Positions 1 through 7,362 are shown, counted from the stretch's first letter. The stretch: DNA of 18,621 nt from JAWLEV01 sp046538105 (GCA_046538105.1 JBKHJO010000047.1:1-18621); one strand, 5' to 3'. Notes: generated by a model not told the origin, from the sequence alone. Numbers and translations: made by a program.

Positions 1-62
1 AAATTGCTAGAGCACGTCCATCAAGTGCGACGCAACTCATGGACCTTCTTTCAGTGGAGCCA
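1..62 (+). repeat. Dispersed repeat, copy 1, upstream of galU
   Basis: This stretch matches 2301-2362 at 59 of 62 positions; the differences are at offsets 9, 15 and 56. The core AAGTGCGACGCAACT (23-37) contains the perfect 9-bp palindrome TGCGACGCA. It is flanked by a GTCCAT / ATGGAC inverted pair, so about 29 bp form an imperfect dyad. The copy begins at the window edge and may extend further left. It ends 40 bp before the galU start codon and points toward it. No protein-coding signal was recognised inside it. Confidence 0.85.
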
Positions 63-102
63 TCTTTAAATTATCTGCATTCCGGAGGAAAGGGGAGGGC
101 AT

Positions 103-1008
103 ATGGTACGCGTTGATGGTATAGTAAAAGGCGTCGTCCCTGTGGCGGGCATGGGCACACGCCTGTTGCCGGCGACGAAATCCCAACCTAAAGAGATGTT
201 ACCCGTAGGGCGGCGGCCTGTAGTGCAATATGTGGTAGAGGAGTTGGAGGCAGCGGGTCTGCGACAGATCCTCCTTGTTACGGGTAGCAAAAAGACGGCC
301 ATCGAGGACCATTTCGACCCGGATCCAGAACTCGTGCGGCAGTTGTCGAGTGGCGGGGGATACGATCTGCTGGAGGAGTTGCGATATACAGAGACGGACG
401 TGCGCTTCTATTATACGCGCCAGAGTGTGCCCCGAGGTCTGGCCGATGCCGTGAGGCATGGCCAAGAGTTTGTGGGCAACGACCATTTTGTGGTGGCTCT
501 GGGCGATTCCATCATCAAGGATCGCGATGGGGCCAGTTTTTTGCGCGCCATGATCGAGACCCATCTGGAGAGCGGGGTCGCATGCACCATAGCGGTGGAG
601 GAGGTGGATCCCGGCGAGGTACACCGCTACGGCATCATCGAGCCTGGGGAGGAGGCCCCGAATGGAAGGAGCATTGCGGTGGAGAATGTGGTGGAAAAGC
701 CACAACCGGAGGCGGCTCCCAGCAATCTGGCCATCGCCGCTCGGTACATCTTTAGTCCCGTCATCTTTGAGGCCATCGAACGAACGGCGCCTGACCAGAG
801 GGGTGAACTCCAGCTGACAGACTCCATCAAGCACCTCCTGCAACTGGGACACCGAGTGCGGGCCATTCCCCTGCGCCCAGGGGAACGCCGTTATGATATC
901 GGCAATTTCGAGAGTTATTTCAGGGCCTTTATCGATTTCGCCATCGCCGATGAAAAGTATGGGTATCTTGTGCGTCAATATCTGAAACGTAGAACGAGAG
1001 AACTCTAG
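103..1008 (+). CDS. galU: UTP-glucose-1-phosphate uridylyltransferase
   Basis: This 301-residue protein has the size and motifs of bacterial GalU, which makes UDP-glucose and pyrophosphate from UTP and glucose-1-phosphate in the cytosol. The nucleotide-binding signature GMGTRLLPATK lies at residues 16-26, followed by SQPKEMLPV. An ALGD motif and a later VVEKP are in the positions expected for metal and sugar-phosphate binding in this nucleotidyltransferase family. The ATG at 103 follows GGGGAGGG by a few bases. Only 4 bp separate its stop from the next start, so it is the first gene of a two-gene operon with the GHMP kinase. No convincing promoter was found between the upstream repeat and the ATG. 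The exact sugar specificity could be broader than glucose, given the kinase partner. Confidence 0.93.
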   Translation: MVRVDGIVKGVVPVAGMGTRLLPATKSQPKEMLPVGRRPVVQYVVEELEAAGLRQILLVTGSKKTAIEDHFDPDPELVRQLSSGGGYDLLEELRYTETDVRFYYTRQSVPRGLADAVRHGQEFVGNDHFVVALGDSIIKDRDGASFLRAMIETHLESGVACTIAVEEVDPGEVHRYGIIEPGEEAPNGRSIAVENVVEKPQPEAAPSNLAIAARYIFSPVIFEAIERTAPDQRGELQLTDSIKHLLQLGHRVRAIPLRPGERRYDIGNFESYFRAFIDFAIADEKYGYLVRQYLKRRTREL

Positions 1009-1012
1009 GCTT

Positions 1013-2020
1013 ATGAAAACGATTCACTGTTCTGCACCAGGCCGCTGCGGCATTATAGGCAATCCCACCGATATGTACGGTGGCACCGTGATCTCCTGTT
1101 CCATAGATTTCCGTGCCCACGTGTGTGTGGAGCCACGCGACAAACTGCGTCTCCAAGTGGCCGGCCAGGAGACGGTCATCGAAAGCCCGGACGATCTGAT
1201 CTTGAATGGGGACTATTTCGACGTGGCCCGGGCCATCCTGGACTATTTTCACGAGGACGACCTGCGCTGTAACATCTCCTATTGGACCGATATCCCCGTT
1301 CGGGCGGGGGTGGCCGGCTCCACGGCGCTGACGGTGGCCATCCTGTATGGCCTCTTGCACTTTAAGGGCTTGGACTATAGTCGCTATCGGGTCGCCGAGT
1401 TGGCACGCTATATCGAACTTAACCATCTGCGTGTGGTCTGCGGCTACCAGGATGCTTATATGTGCACCTTTGGGGGCCTGAACTATATGGATTTCCGCGG
1501 CAAGCAGTTCTATCGTGAGGCCTCCGAGGAACTCTATGCCACCATCGAGCCTCTCGACGATTACGTCCCCGCGCTGCCCTTTGTATTGGCCCATACGGGT
1601 GCATCTCATTCCTCGGGCGCGGTGCACAGGCCCCTTCGCGAACGTTGGTTGGAGGGCGAACGGGAGGTTCGCGAGGGATATGAGCGGATCACTCACCTGG
1701 CCCGCCAGGGAAAGAAAGCCTTGCTTGCGGGGGATTGGGAGCGCCTGGGACGCCTGATGAACGAGAACCATACCATTCAGCGGGACCTCGGCGGTTCGGG
1801 TGAGGCCAATGAACGACTCATCAGCGTGGCCCTGGAGCACGGAGCCCTGGGGGCGAAACTGGCCGGTGCCGGTCATGGGGGCACCATCATTGCCCTCCAT
1901 CCCCATCCTGAGGAGATGATCGATGCACTGCGGGAGGCGGGCAGCGAAAGGGTTTTTTATCCCACACCCAGGCCCGGTGTCTGTCTTGAGCCTGAGGAGG
2001 AAGGGGAGGGGCCATCATAA
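1013..2020 (+). CDS. GHMP-family sugar kinase (sugar 1-kinase-like)
   Basis: This 335-residue protein carries the three GHMP kinase signatures. The N-terminal APGRCGIIGNPTDMYGG is at residues 8-24. The phosphate-binding glycine/serine loop PVRAGVAGSTA is at 95-105. The C-terminal GAKLAGAGHGG is at about residues 279-289. Such kinases use ATP to phosphorylate small molecules. The GNPTDxYGG form of motif 1 resembles sugar 1-kinases, including the glucuronokinase branch, more than homoserine or mevalonate kinases; this is recognition from memory. The gene starts 4 bp after galU and is probably translationally coupled to it, with only a weak ribosome-binding site. A kinase that makes a sugar-1-phosphate next to a UDP-sugar pyrophosphorylase implies salvage of a free sugar into UDP-sugar. 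The substrate cannot be read from the sequence. Confidence 0.85.
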   Translation: MKTIHCSAPGRCGIIGNPTDMYGGTVISCSIDFRAHVCVEPRDKLRLQVAGQETVIESPDDLILNGDYFDVARAILDYFHEDDLRCNISYWTDIPVRAGVAGSTALTVAILYGLLHFKGLDYSRYRVAELARYIELNHLRVVCGYQDAYMCTFGGLNYMDFRGKQFYREASEELYATIEPLDDYVPALPFVLAHTGASHSSGAVHRPLRERWLEGEREVREGYERITHLARQGKKALLAGDWERLGRLMNENHTIQRDLGGSGEANERLISVALEHGALGAKLAGAGHGGTIIALHPHPEEMIDALREAGSERVFYPTPRPGVCLEPEEEGEGPS

Positions 2021-2052
2021 CGACCGCTCTGTGAAGGAGATGTCCGGCGCAC

Positions 2053-2088
2053 AAAAAAAAGCCACCAGAACACTTTCTGGTGGCTTTT
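2053..2088. terminator. Bidirectional rho-independent terminator
   Basis: The arms GCCACCAGAA (2061-2070) and TTCTGGTGGC (2075-2084) form a perfect 10-bp stem around a 4-nt loop, extended by flanking A and T tracts. Eight A's on the left give a U-tract for minus-strand transcripts (tRNA-Val). TTTT on the right serves the galU operon. Confidence 0.9.
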
Positions 2089-2092
2089 GATA

Positions 2093-2166
2093 TGGGCAGG
2101 ATAGGACTCGAACCTACGGCCTCCACGATGTCAACGTGGCGCTCTAACCAACTGAGCCACCTGCCC
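2093..2166 (-). tRNA. tRNA-Val (anticodon GAC)
   Basis: A complete 74-nt cloverleaf reads on the minus strand. The acceptor stem is GGGCAGG/CCTGCCC and the D stem GCTC/GAGC. The anticodon stem CCACG/CGTGG has loop TTGACAT, giving anticodon GAC at 2132-2130. The T stem GTAGG/CCTAT carries loop TTCGAAT, and the discriminator base is A. The 3' CCA is not encoded, so it must be added afterwards. A promoter ends a few bases upstream and the terminator hairpin begins about 5 nt downstream, so this is a single-gene unit reading GUC (and GUU by wobble) valine codons. Confidence 0.95.
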
Positions 2167-2178
2167 GCCTACCTATTA

Positions 2179-2206
2179 ATTATACGCGGACGCTTACAGA
2201 ATGCAA
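2179..2206 (-). promoter_or_regulatory. Promoter of tRNA-Val
   Basis: On the minus strand TTGCAT (2206-2201), a 16-bp spacer and a perfect TATAAT (2184-2179) predict a transcription start near 2172, about 6 nt before the mature tRNA 5' end. The degenerate repeat copy ends 3 bp upstream of the -35 hexamer. Confidence 0.8.
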
Positions 2207-2209
2207 GTT

Positions 2210-2270
2210 TGGCTTCCCTGAAAAAGCACTGGACGTTCAGTTGCGTCGCACTTTCGCGAGACCTTACAGT
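2210..2270 (-). repeat. Dispersed repeat, degenerate copy 3, upstream of tRNA-Val
   Basis: Read on the minus strand, this segment contains the full 15-bp core AAGTGCGACGCAACT (2253-2239) shared with copies 1 and 2. About 20 bp later comes TTTTTCAGGGAAGCCA, which resembles the repeat end TTTCAGTAGAGCCA. The outer GTCCAT/ATGGAC arms are not kept. It is inverted relative to copies 1 and 2 and points at the tRNA-Val promoter. The outer limits are approximate. Confidence 0.6.
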
Positions 2271-2300
2271 AGAAAAGCATACTCTGCATATAACAAGAGT

Positions 2301-2362
2301 AAATTGCTGGAGCATGTCCATCAAGTGCGACGCAACTCATGGACCTTCTTTCAGTAGAGCCA
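2301..2362 (+). repeat. Dispersed repeat, copy 2, upstream of rel
   Basis: This is identical to positions 1-62 except for three substitutions. It has the core AAGTGCGACGCAACT at 2323-2337 and the dyad arms GTCCAT/ATGGAC. Similarity to copy 1 stops after GAGCCA. It lies about 100 bp upstream of the rel start and points toward it. Together with the inverted copy at 2210-2270 it fills most of the 294-bp intergenic region 2167-2460, which holds no recognisable gene. Confidence 0.88.
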
Positions 2363-2414
2363 AGTTTGGGTCCGCTGCAAGGATCTGACGCGCGTCTTTC
2401 CAAAATCGTTTGTG

Positions 2415-2443
2415 TTGCAAAAATGCCATACTAGTTATATTAT
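2415..2443 (+). promoter_or_regulatory. Candidate promoter of rel
   Basis: TTGCAA (2415-2420), a 17-bp spacer and TATTAT (2438-2443) form a good sigma70-like promoter. The predicted start near 2450 would leave a leader of only about 11 nt that begins almost at the GGAGG ribosome-binding site (2451-2455). A further upstream promoter is not excluded. Confidence 0.5.
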
Positions 2444-2460
2444 TACATATGGAGGCTAGT

Positions 2461-4614
2461 ATGGTGGAGAATGTCCAACTCGCGGATCAACAGGATCTCG
2501 TCGAACGTATCGAGGAGTTGTATCCCGACGACCTCGATGAGGTGTGTCGTGCCATCGCCTATGCTAGAAAAGCCCACGGCGAGCAGTGTCGGGCCTCAGG
2601 GGAGCCCTATGTAGTGCATCCCCTGGCCACAGCCGCTATTCTCGCGGATCTGCATATGGACATGTCGACCATCATTGCCGGGGTGCTTCACGACGTGGTC
2701 GAGGATACGGACGTGACCCTCGATGACCTGGAAAAAGAGTTTGGGGCGACGGTGGCGCAACTCGTCGATGGCGTGAGCAAGTTGCTTCGTGCCAGGCGGA
2801 GGAGCAAACTGGACGGGGCCGGCCTGGGCGAGAAGCAGGCGGAGAACCTGCGTAAAATGTTCCTGGCTATGGTGGGGGACATTCGCGTGGTGATCGTCAA
2901 GTTGGCGGATCGCCTCCACAACATGCGTACCTTACAGTTCCTGCCAGAAGAGAAACAGCAGGAAAAGGCACGGGAGACGCTGGAAGTCTATGCGCCTTTG
3001 GCCAACCGCCTCGGGATCTGGCAACTAAAGTGGCAGCTTGAGGATCTGGCCTTTCGGTACCTGGATCCCGACAATTATTACGAGATCGGCCGGCTTTTGG
3101 CCGAGCGTCGGGCGGAGCGGGCAGCCTACCTGGAACGTGTGATGTCGGTGCTCCGGGAGCGACTGAAGGAAGAGGGGATCGCGGCACGCATTATGGGGCG
3201 TCCCAAGCATATCCATAGCATTTACCGCAAGATGCAGGAGAAGGATCGGGATTTCGATCAGATCTATGACCTCCACGGCGTGCGCATCATCGTGGATGAG
3301 GTGCGGGAGTGCTATCATGTGCTGGGTATCGTCCATAGCCTCTGGAGCCCCATCCCCGGCGAATTCGACGACTATATCGCCATGCCCAAAGATAACCTCT
3401 ATCAGTCGCTGCATACCGCTGTGGTGGCGCTTGACGGCAGACCTCTGGAGGTGCAGATACGGACGGAGAGAATGCACAGACTTGCTGAGTTTGGCGTCGC
3501 CGCCCATTGGCGATACAAGGAGGGAGGCGAACGCGACGAGGCCCTGGACGCCAAGATCAGGTGGCTGCGGCAGGCCACCGATTGGCGCGAGGATGTGGAG
3601 GATGCGGGTCAATTCGTGGATTCGCTCAAGAGCGATGTCTTTCCGGAGCGGGTCTATGTTTTTACTCCCAAAGGCGATATCATAGATCTGCCCAGGGGGG
3701 CTACCCCCGTTGACTTTGCCTATGCCATCCACACGGAGGTGGGACACCGCTGTCGAGGCGCCAAGGTTGATGGAAGACTCGTCTCCCTGGACTACAAATT
3801 GCAGATGGGAGAGCAGGTCGAGATCGTCACTGCCAAGGAGGGAGGACCGAGCCGCGACTGGCTGACGCCCCATTTGCACTATGTGGCCACTCAGCGGGCG
3901 CGCCAAAAGATCCGAAGGTGGTTCCGAAGACAGCAACGTCAGAAGAACATCGGCACCGGACGCGAGATCCTGGAGCATGAACTGAGGCGTTTGGGCCTCG
4001 ATCAGGAGTCGTATGCCGAGATCGCTGACCTATTCAAGTATGATGACGTCGAGGACTTTTTGGCCGCTGTGGGCTATGGCGACATCAGTCCTTCGCATAT
4101 CGCCAACAAGATCGACGACGCGAACGCCGATGTCGCAGGGCTCAAGTTCGAGGCCATTCCCGAGGAAGCGATTTCGGATATCAAGGTTACCGGCGTGGGA
4201 GACCTGCTCACGCGCCTGGCCAACTGCTGCAACCCCGTGCCTGGCGATTCCATCGTGGGCTATATCACACGAGGCAAAGGTATCACCGTGCACCGCAGCG
4301 ACTGCCCCAACATCGCCAATCTAAAGGACACGGAGCGCCTCATCTCCGTCTCCTGGGGGCAGGCAGAACAACTCTATCCCGTCATGATTCATATAGAGGC
4401 CTTTGATCGCAGCGGGCTGCTGCGGGATATCGCTGGCGTCGTGGCAGATTTGGGGTTGAGTCTGAGCGCTGCCAACGTCTCTACCGATGATGATCGTATG
4501 GCGCACATCACCGTGACGGTGGGCGTGGAGAATGTCAGTCAGCTTTCAGCCGTGTTGAACGAGATACAGGGCGTGCCCAATATAGTGGACGTACACCGTA
4601 GGCGATATACCTAA
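2461..4614 (+). CDS. rel: Rel/SpoT-family (p)ppGpp synthetase/hydrolase
   Basis: This 717-residue long RSH enzyme makes and degrades the alarmone (p)ppGpp. The hydrolase HD domain is in the N-terminal fifth, with HD at residues 77-78, ED at 81-82 and a later KLADRLHNMRTL, all intact. The synthetase domain spans roughly 240-370 and contains EFDDYIAMPK (301-310) and YQSLHT. TGS follows at about 398-460, a Cys-containing regulatory segment around CC 589-590, and a C-terminal ACT domain at about 639-716. The ATG at 2461 has GGAGG 5 nt upstream; the frame stays open further upstream but without a better start. An intact HD domain predicts hydrolase activity. The synthetase motif, however, is EFDD, the acidic form known from monofunctional RelA, instead of the RxKD usual in bifunctional enzymes. 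The stop codon overlaps that of convergent tal. Confidence 0.95.
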   Translation: MVENVQLADQQDLVERIEELYPDDLDEVCRAIAYARKAHGEQCRASGEPYVVHPLATAAILADLHMDMSTIIAGVLHDVVEDTDVTLDDLEKEFGATVAQLVDGVSKLLRARRRSKLDGAGLGEKQAENLRKMFLAMVGDIRVVIVKLADRLHNMRTLQFLPEEKQQEKARETLEVYAPLANRLGIWQLKWQLEDLAFRYLDPDNYYEIGRLLAERRAERAAYLERVMSVLRERLKEEGIAARIMGRPKHIHSIYRKMQEKDRDFDQIYDLHGVRIIVDEVRECYHVLGIVHSLWSPIPGEFDDYIAMPKDNLYQSLHTAVVALDGRPLEVQIRTERMHRLAEFGVAAHWRYKEGGERDEALDAKIRWLRQATDWREDVEDAGQFVDSLKSDVFPERVYVFTPKGDIIDLPRGATPVDFAYAIHTEVGHRCRGAKVDGRLVSLDYKLQMGEQVEIVTAKEGGPSRDWLTPHLHYVATQRARQKIRRWFRRQQRQKNIGTGREILEHELRRLGLDQESYAEIADLFKYDDVEDFLAAVGYGDISPSHIANKIDDANADVAGLKFEAIPEEAISDIKVTGVGDLLTRLANCCNPVPGDSIVGYITRGKGITVHRSDCPNIANLKDTERLISVSWGQAEQLYPVMIHIEAFDRSGLLRDIAGVVADLGLSLSAANVSTDDDRMAHITVTVGVENVSQLSAVLNEIQGVPNIVDVHRRRYT

Positions 4615-5705
4615 GCCCTCAAAATACCCCTTTTCTCCTTCTCGATGGTCTCCAGCAGGCTCTTGAACGAGTCGGTAAACTGTTTCACGCCATCCTCTTG
4701 CAGATCTTTTGCCACGGTATCGATATCGATGCCCAATGCATCCAGCCGTGCCAGATATTCCGTGGCGTTTTGTATGCCGCTGTATATGGTGGTCGCCACC
4801 ATACCATGATCGCAAAAGGCGTCCAGTGTCCCGGGCGGCATGGTGTTGACGGTGTGTGGTGCGATGAGACGCTCCACATACAGGGTGTCGGGATAGGTGG
4901 GATTCTTGGTGCTGGTGCTGGCCCACAGGGGCCGTTGCACGCGGGCACCTTGCGCGGCCAGGGCCTCCCAGCGTTCCCCGCTGAAAACACCCTCAAAGCC
5001 CTGATAGACCATCTTGGCGTTGGCTATGGCGATCTTGCCCTGCAGATCCGTTTCGCCCCTCTCCTCCAACATCTCGTCCACCGCCGTGTCCATGCGGCTG
5101 ACAAAGAGGGAAGCCACCGAGGCCAGATTGGCTACTGCTTTGTCGCCCTCGGCGCGTTTTTCCAATCCCCTTATATAGGCCCTGGCCACAGCCTCATAGT
5201 GGGACTGGGAGAAGATGAGGGTAGCGTTGACATTTACCCCCTCTTCGATGAGCCGTTCGATGGCCGGGATGCCCGCTGGGGTGGCCGGGACTTTGATCAG
5301 GAGGTTGGGACGGTCGATCTCGTCAAAGAGGCGCCTGGCCTCGGCCACCGTACCCTCTGTGTCGTTCGCTAGCAGGGGATCGACCTCTAGAGAGACATAA
5401 CCGTCCAACCCATCTGTCTCCTCGTATACGGGATACAGGATCTCAAGGGCCTGACGAATGTCGTCCAACACCAGGCACTCATAGATCTCCTCCGCGCTCC
5501 TACCCGCCCTCGCTGCATCCGCCAGATCTTTTTCATAGGCCTCGCTGCCCGCAATGGCCCGCTCGAATATGGTGGGGTTGGACGTGACGCCGCGAATCCC
5601 CTCCTCGACCAAGCCTGCCAGTTCGCCCGAGGTAAGAAGGGGACGGTCGATGTAATCCAGCCAAATTGCCTGTCTCAGCGCTGCTACCTGTTCTATCCTT
5701 GTCAT
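4611..5705 (-). CDS. tal: Transaldolase
   Basis: This 364-residue protein belongs to the longer transaldolase group. Transaldolase transfers a dihydroxyacetone unit between sedoheptulose-7-phosphate and glyceraldehyde-3-phosphate in the non-oxidative pentose phosphate pathway. GVTSNPTIF near the N terminus and NLLIKVPATPAG, which carries the Schiff-base lysine, are diagnostic. NATLIFS and STSTKNP are also present. The ATG at 5705 has GGGGGAGG 5 nt upstream. An in-frame TTG at 5720 would place the start inside that ribosome-binding site and is rejected. The gene follows the PpiC-type gene by 48 bp on the same strand. Its TAG (4611-4613) overlaps the rel stop, and no terminator hairpin was seen between the two genes. 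Confidence 0.95.
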   Translation of the reverse strand: MTRIEQVAALRQAIWLDYIDRPLLTSGELAGLVEEGIRGVTSNPTIFERAIAGSEAYEKDLADAARAGRSAEEIYECLVLDDIRQALEILYPVYEETDGLDGYVSLEVDPLLANDTEGTVAEARRLFDEIDRPNLLIKVPATPAGIPAIERLIEEGVNVNATLIFSQSHYEAVARAYIRGLEKRAEGDKAVANLASVASLFVSRMDTAVDEMLEERGETDLQGKIAIANAKMVYQGFEGVFSGERWEALAAQGARVQRPLWASTSTKNPTYPDTLYVERLIAPHTVNTMPPGTLDAFCDHGMVATTIYSGIQNATEYLARLDALGIDIDTVAKDLQEDGVKQFTDSFKSLLETIEKEKRGILRA

Positions 5706-5753
5706 GATTTCCTCCCCCAAAAGATCTGCTTGTATCCCGCTGGGCCTGTGGAA

Positions 5754-6890
5754 TCAGGGTTGATAAGGCTGTGTGGGCCTCATCTCGGGTACCATGCTTG
5801 AATCCCAGTGAATCTGAACATCTTCCGATTCTCTGCGCTCGGCGAACCACTCCTGTGCCGCCTGCTGCTGCATCTGCTGTAATTCGCTTTCGCTCAATTC
5901 TCGGTTTTCGTCCCGTTCCTCGACCTTGATGATGTGGAAGCCAAAAGACGTCTCTACCACATCGCTGATCTCGCCGGGCTCCATGTCAAAGGCGACCTCC
6001 TCGAACTCGGGTACCATGCCTCCCCTGGCGAACCATCCCAGGTCACCTCCCTGGTCCTTGTTGCTCTCGTCCTGTGAGACCTCTGCGGCCACCGTGGCAA
6101 ATTCCTCCCCCGCCTCCAGCCGCGCCAGCGCCTCCTCTGCTTCCTCTTCCGTCTCGACCAGAATGTGGCGCGCGCGGATCTGCTCGGTCGTGGTGGGCAC
6201 CTCGTCGCCGATGGCCTCGGCCAACTTTTCGTAATAGAGAGACTTTTCCAAGAGATCGAGGAAATCGTTCTTGGTAAAGCCCGTCTGCTCCGCCGTTGTC
6301 TCGAACCAGTTCTCGGATTGCTCCACGTATTCCTCGTACGTCATGGGCTCGACCGTGGGGGTGGGGGTAATGTTTTCGGTGGAGGTGATGGGGGTCGGCG
6401 CCGGTGTTGGCGGATCGGGATTATAGCCGAACTGGCTCTCCAATCTTCTCTCTACCTCCTCGGATGACACGGTGATGTCCCGCTGCTCGCACTCCTGGCG
6501 CGCCAGTTCATAGTCGATCATCTCGTTCAGGACGCTGGTGGGCAGGTTTGCCATCTCCTCCTGGATCTGCTCCATCTGCTGATCCAGATATTGTGTGTAA
6601 AACTCTTGTGTCTCCTCGTCGCTGCCGCTTACCTGGAGCTTTTGGTTCTCCAATTGATTCAGATAGTTCTGATAGTCCCAGCGCCGGTACCTGACCAGGT
6701 TTTGATAGGTTTCCAGGGGAATGGGCACGTCCGACACGGTGGCCACGGGCTTTTTGGGTTGCAGCACATACTGATCGTACAGTCCCCAGGCCAGGATAAG
6801 GACGGCCAGGACAAGGACGGCGACGGTGCCGACGATAAGAATCCTTCTGAGACGTCTTTCTTGTGCCTGTTTCGATCTCTTTTTTGACAT
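5754..6890 (-). CDS. Membrane-anchored parvulin-type peptidyl-prolyl isomerase (PrsA/SurA-like)
   Basis: This 378-residue protein has a basic N terminus and one hydrophobic segment at about residues 17-38, so it is probably anchored with its bulk outside the membrane. A SurA/PrsA-like helical chaperone region follows. A Thr/Pro-rich linker (about 159-182) splits it. The parvulin domain lies at about 239-325, with ARHILV, GGDLGWF, the following G-rich turn and SFGFHIIKV. Such proteins assist folding of secreted proteins by prolyl isomerisation. The ATG at 6890 has a modest AGGGG site upstream. The hydrophobic segment lacks a lipobox cysteine, unlike classic PrsA, so it looks like a transmembrane anchor. 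It may share transcripts with tal downstream. Confidence 0.9.
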   Translation of the reverse strand: MSKKRSKQAQERRLRRILIVGTVAVLVLAVLILAWGLYDQYVLQPKKPVATVSDVPIPLETYQNLVRYRRWDYQNYLNQLENQKLQVSGSDEETQEFYTQYLDQQMEQIQEEMANLPTSVLNEMIDYELARQECEQRDITVSSEEVERRLESQFGYNPDPPTPAPTPITSTENITPTPTVEPMTYEEYVEQSENWFETTAEQTGFTKNDFLDLLEKSLYYEKLAEAIGDEVPTTTEQIRARHILVETEEEAEEALARLEAGEEFATVAAEVSQDESNKDQGGDLGWFARGGMVPEFEEVAFDMEPGEISDVVETSFGFHIIKVEERDENRELSESELQQMQQQAAQEWFAERRESEDVQIHWDSSMVPEMRPTQPYQP

Positions 6891-6924
6891 AAAAACCCCT
6901 ATATCACACGATGAACTCTAGCAA

Positions 6925-6955
6925 AGAGGGTATAGGAATATCCCCTATACCCTCT
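6925..6955 (-). terminator. Strong hairpin after rpsR (terminator or processing structure)
   Basis: Perfect 12-bp arms AGAGGGTATAGG (6925-6936) and CCTATACCCTCT (6944-6955) enclose a 7-nt loop. On the minus strand the stem is followed by only TTT, so termination may be partial. It sits between rpsR and the PpiC-type gene, whose start is 34 bp further on. Confidence 0.55.
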
Positions 6956-6979
6956 GGTGATTCATAGATGTGTAAATAA

Positions 6980-6995
6980 CGCCACTGAGGTGGCG
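6980..6995 (-). terminator. Small hairpin just after rpsR stop
   Basis: CGCCAC (6980-6985) and GTGGCG (6990-6995) form a 6-bp stem with a 4-nt loop, 11 bp past the rpsR stop. On the minus strand it is followed by TTATTTA. It is a weak terminator candidate that would act in tandem with the 6925-6955 hairpin. Confidence 0.45.
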
Positions 6996-7006
6996 GACAG
7001 GTGCGA

Positions 7007-7309
7007 CTATGCGGTGTCTCCGCGTGCATGTCCGGCGGTATATGGTAGCATGGCCAGATGACGGGCTCGCTTGATCGCCCGCGTCAACATCCGCTGATGC
7101 TTGGCACACGCCCCCGTCCTACCCCTGCCCAGAATGCGTCCGCTCTCGGTCACGTATTTGCGTATCAGATCGATGTCCTTGTAATCGATATGCTCTATTT
7201 CCTCAGCACAAAACTCGCAGAACCTCCTATTGTGGCGCGTAGAGCGTTCCTGCCGCGGGCGTCCTCTCGGCCCTGATCTGCTTTCCCTTTCTTCTTGATT
7301 ATCAGCCAA
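7007..7309 (-). CDS. rpsR: 30S ribosomal protein S18
   Basis: This 100-residue S18 has an Arg-rich N-terminal tail. The conserved core includes IDYKDIDLIRKYVTESGRI and KHQRMLTRAIKRARHLAMLP. S18 binds with S6 in the platform of the 30S subunit. C31, C34, C68 and H71 form the zinc-ribbon arrangement of the Cys-containing S18 type. The start is a TTG at 7309 with GGGAGG 8 nt upstream; no in-frame ATG fits. The gene follows rpsF by 55 bp without the ssb gene that lies between them in many bacteria. Confidence 0.95.
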   Translation of the reverse strand: MADNQEERESRSGPRGRPRQERSTRHNRRFCEFCAEEIEHIDYKDIDLIRKYVTESGRILGRGRTGACAKHQRMLTRAIKRARHLAMLPYTAGHARGDTA

Positions 7310-7332
7310 CGTAATAACCTCCCTCTTCTGGC

Positions 7333-7362
7333 AACAGCCCCACAGCGTTCCGTCGGGCTGTT
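7333..7362 (-). other. Hairpin in the rpsF-rpsR gap
   Basis: AACAGCCC (7333-7340) and GGGCTGTT (7355-7362) pair perfectly over 8 bp around a 14-nt loop. On the minus strand it begins 2 nt after the rpsF stop and ends before the rpsR ribosome-binding site. There is no T-tract, so an attenuating, processing or stabilising role is more likely than termination. Confidence 0.5.

Noticed and set aside
199..978. Long open frame antisense to galU (259 codons)
   Set aside because: It lies wholly within galU on the other strand, has no family motifs and no ribosome-binding site, and reflects codon bias of the real gene.
929..1906. Long open frame antisense to the GHMP kinase (325 codons)
   Set aside because: It mirrors a well-supported kinase gene and shows no recognisable domain.
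2314..2388. A 24-codon frame inside repeat copy 2 starting MSIKCDATHG
   Set aside because: In copy 1 the start codon is ACG and the frame diverges after the repeat, and there is no ribosome-binding site, so a conserved peptide is not supported.
3025..3978. Long open frame antisense to rel (317 codons)
   Set aside because: It is a shadow of the rel coding sequence with no independent evidence.
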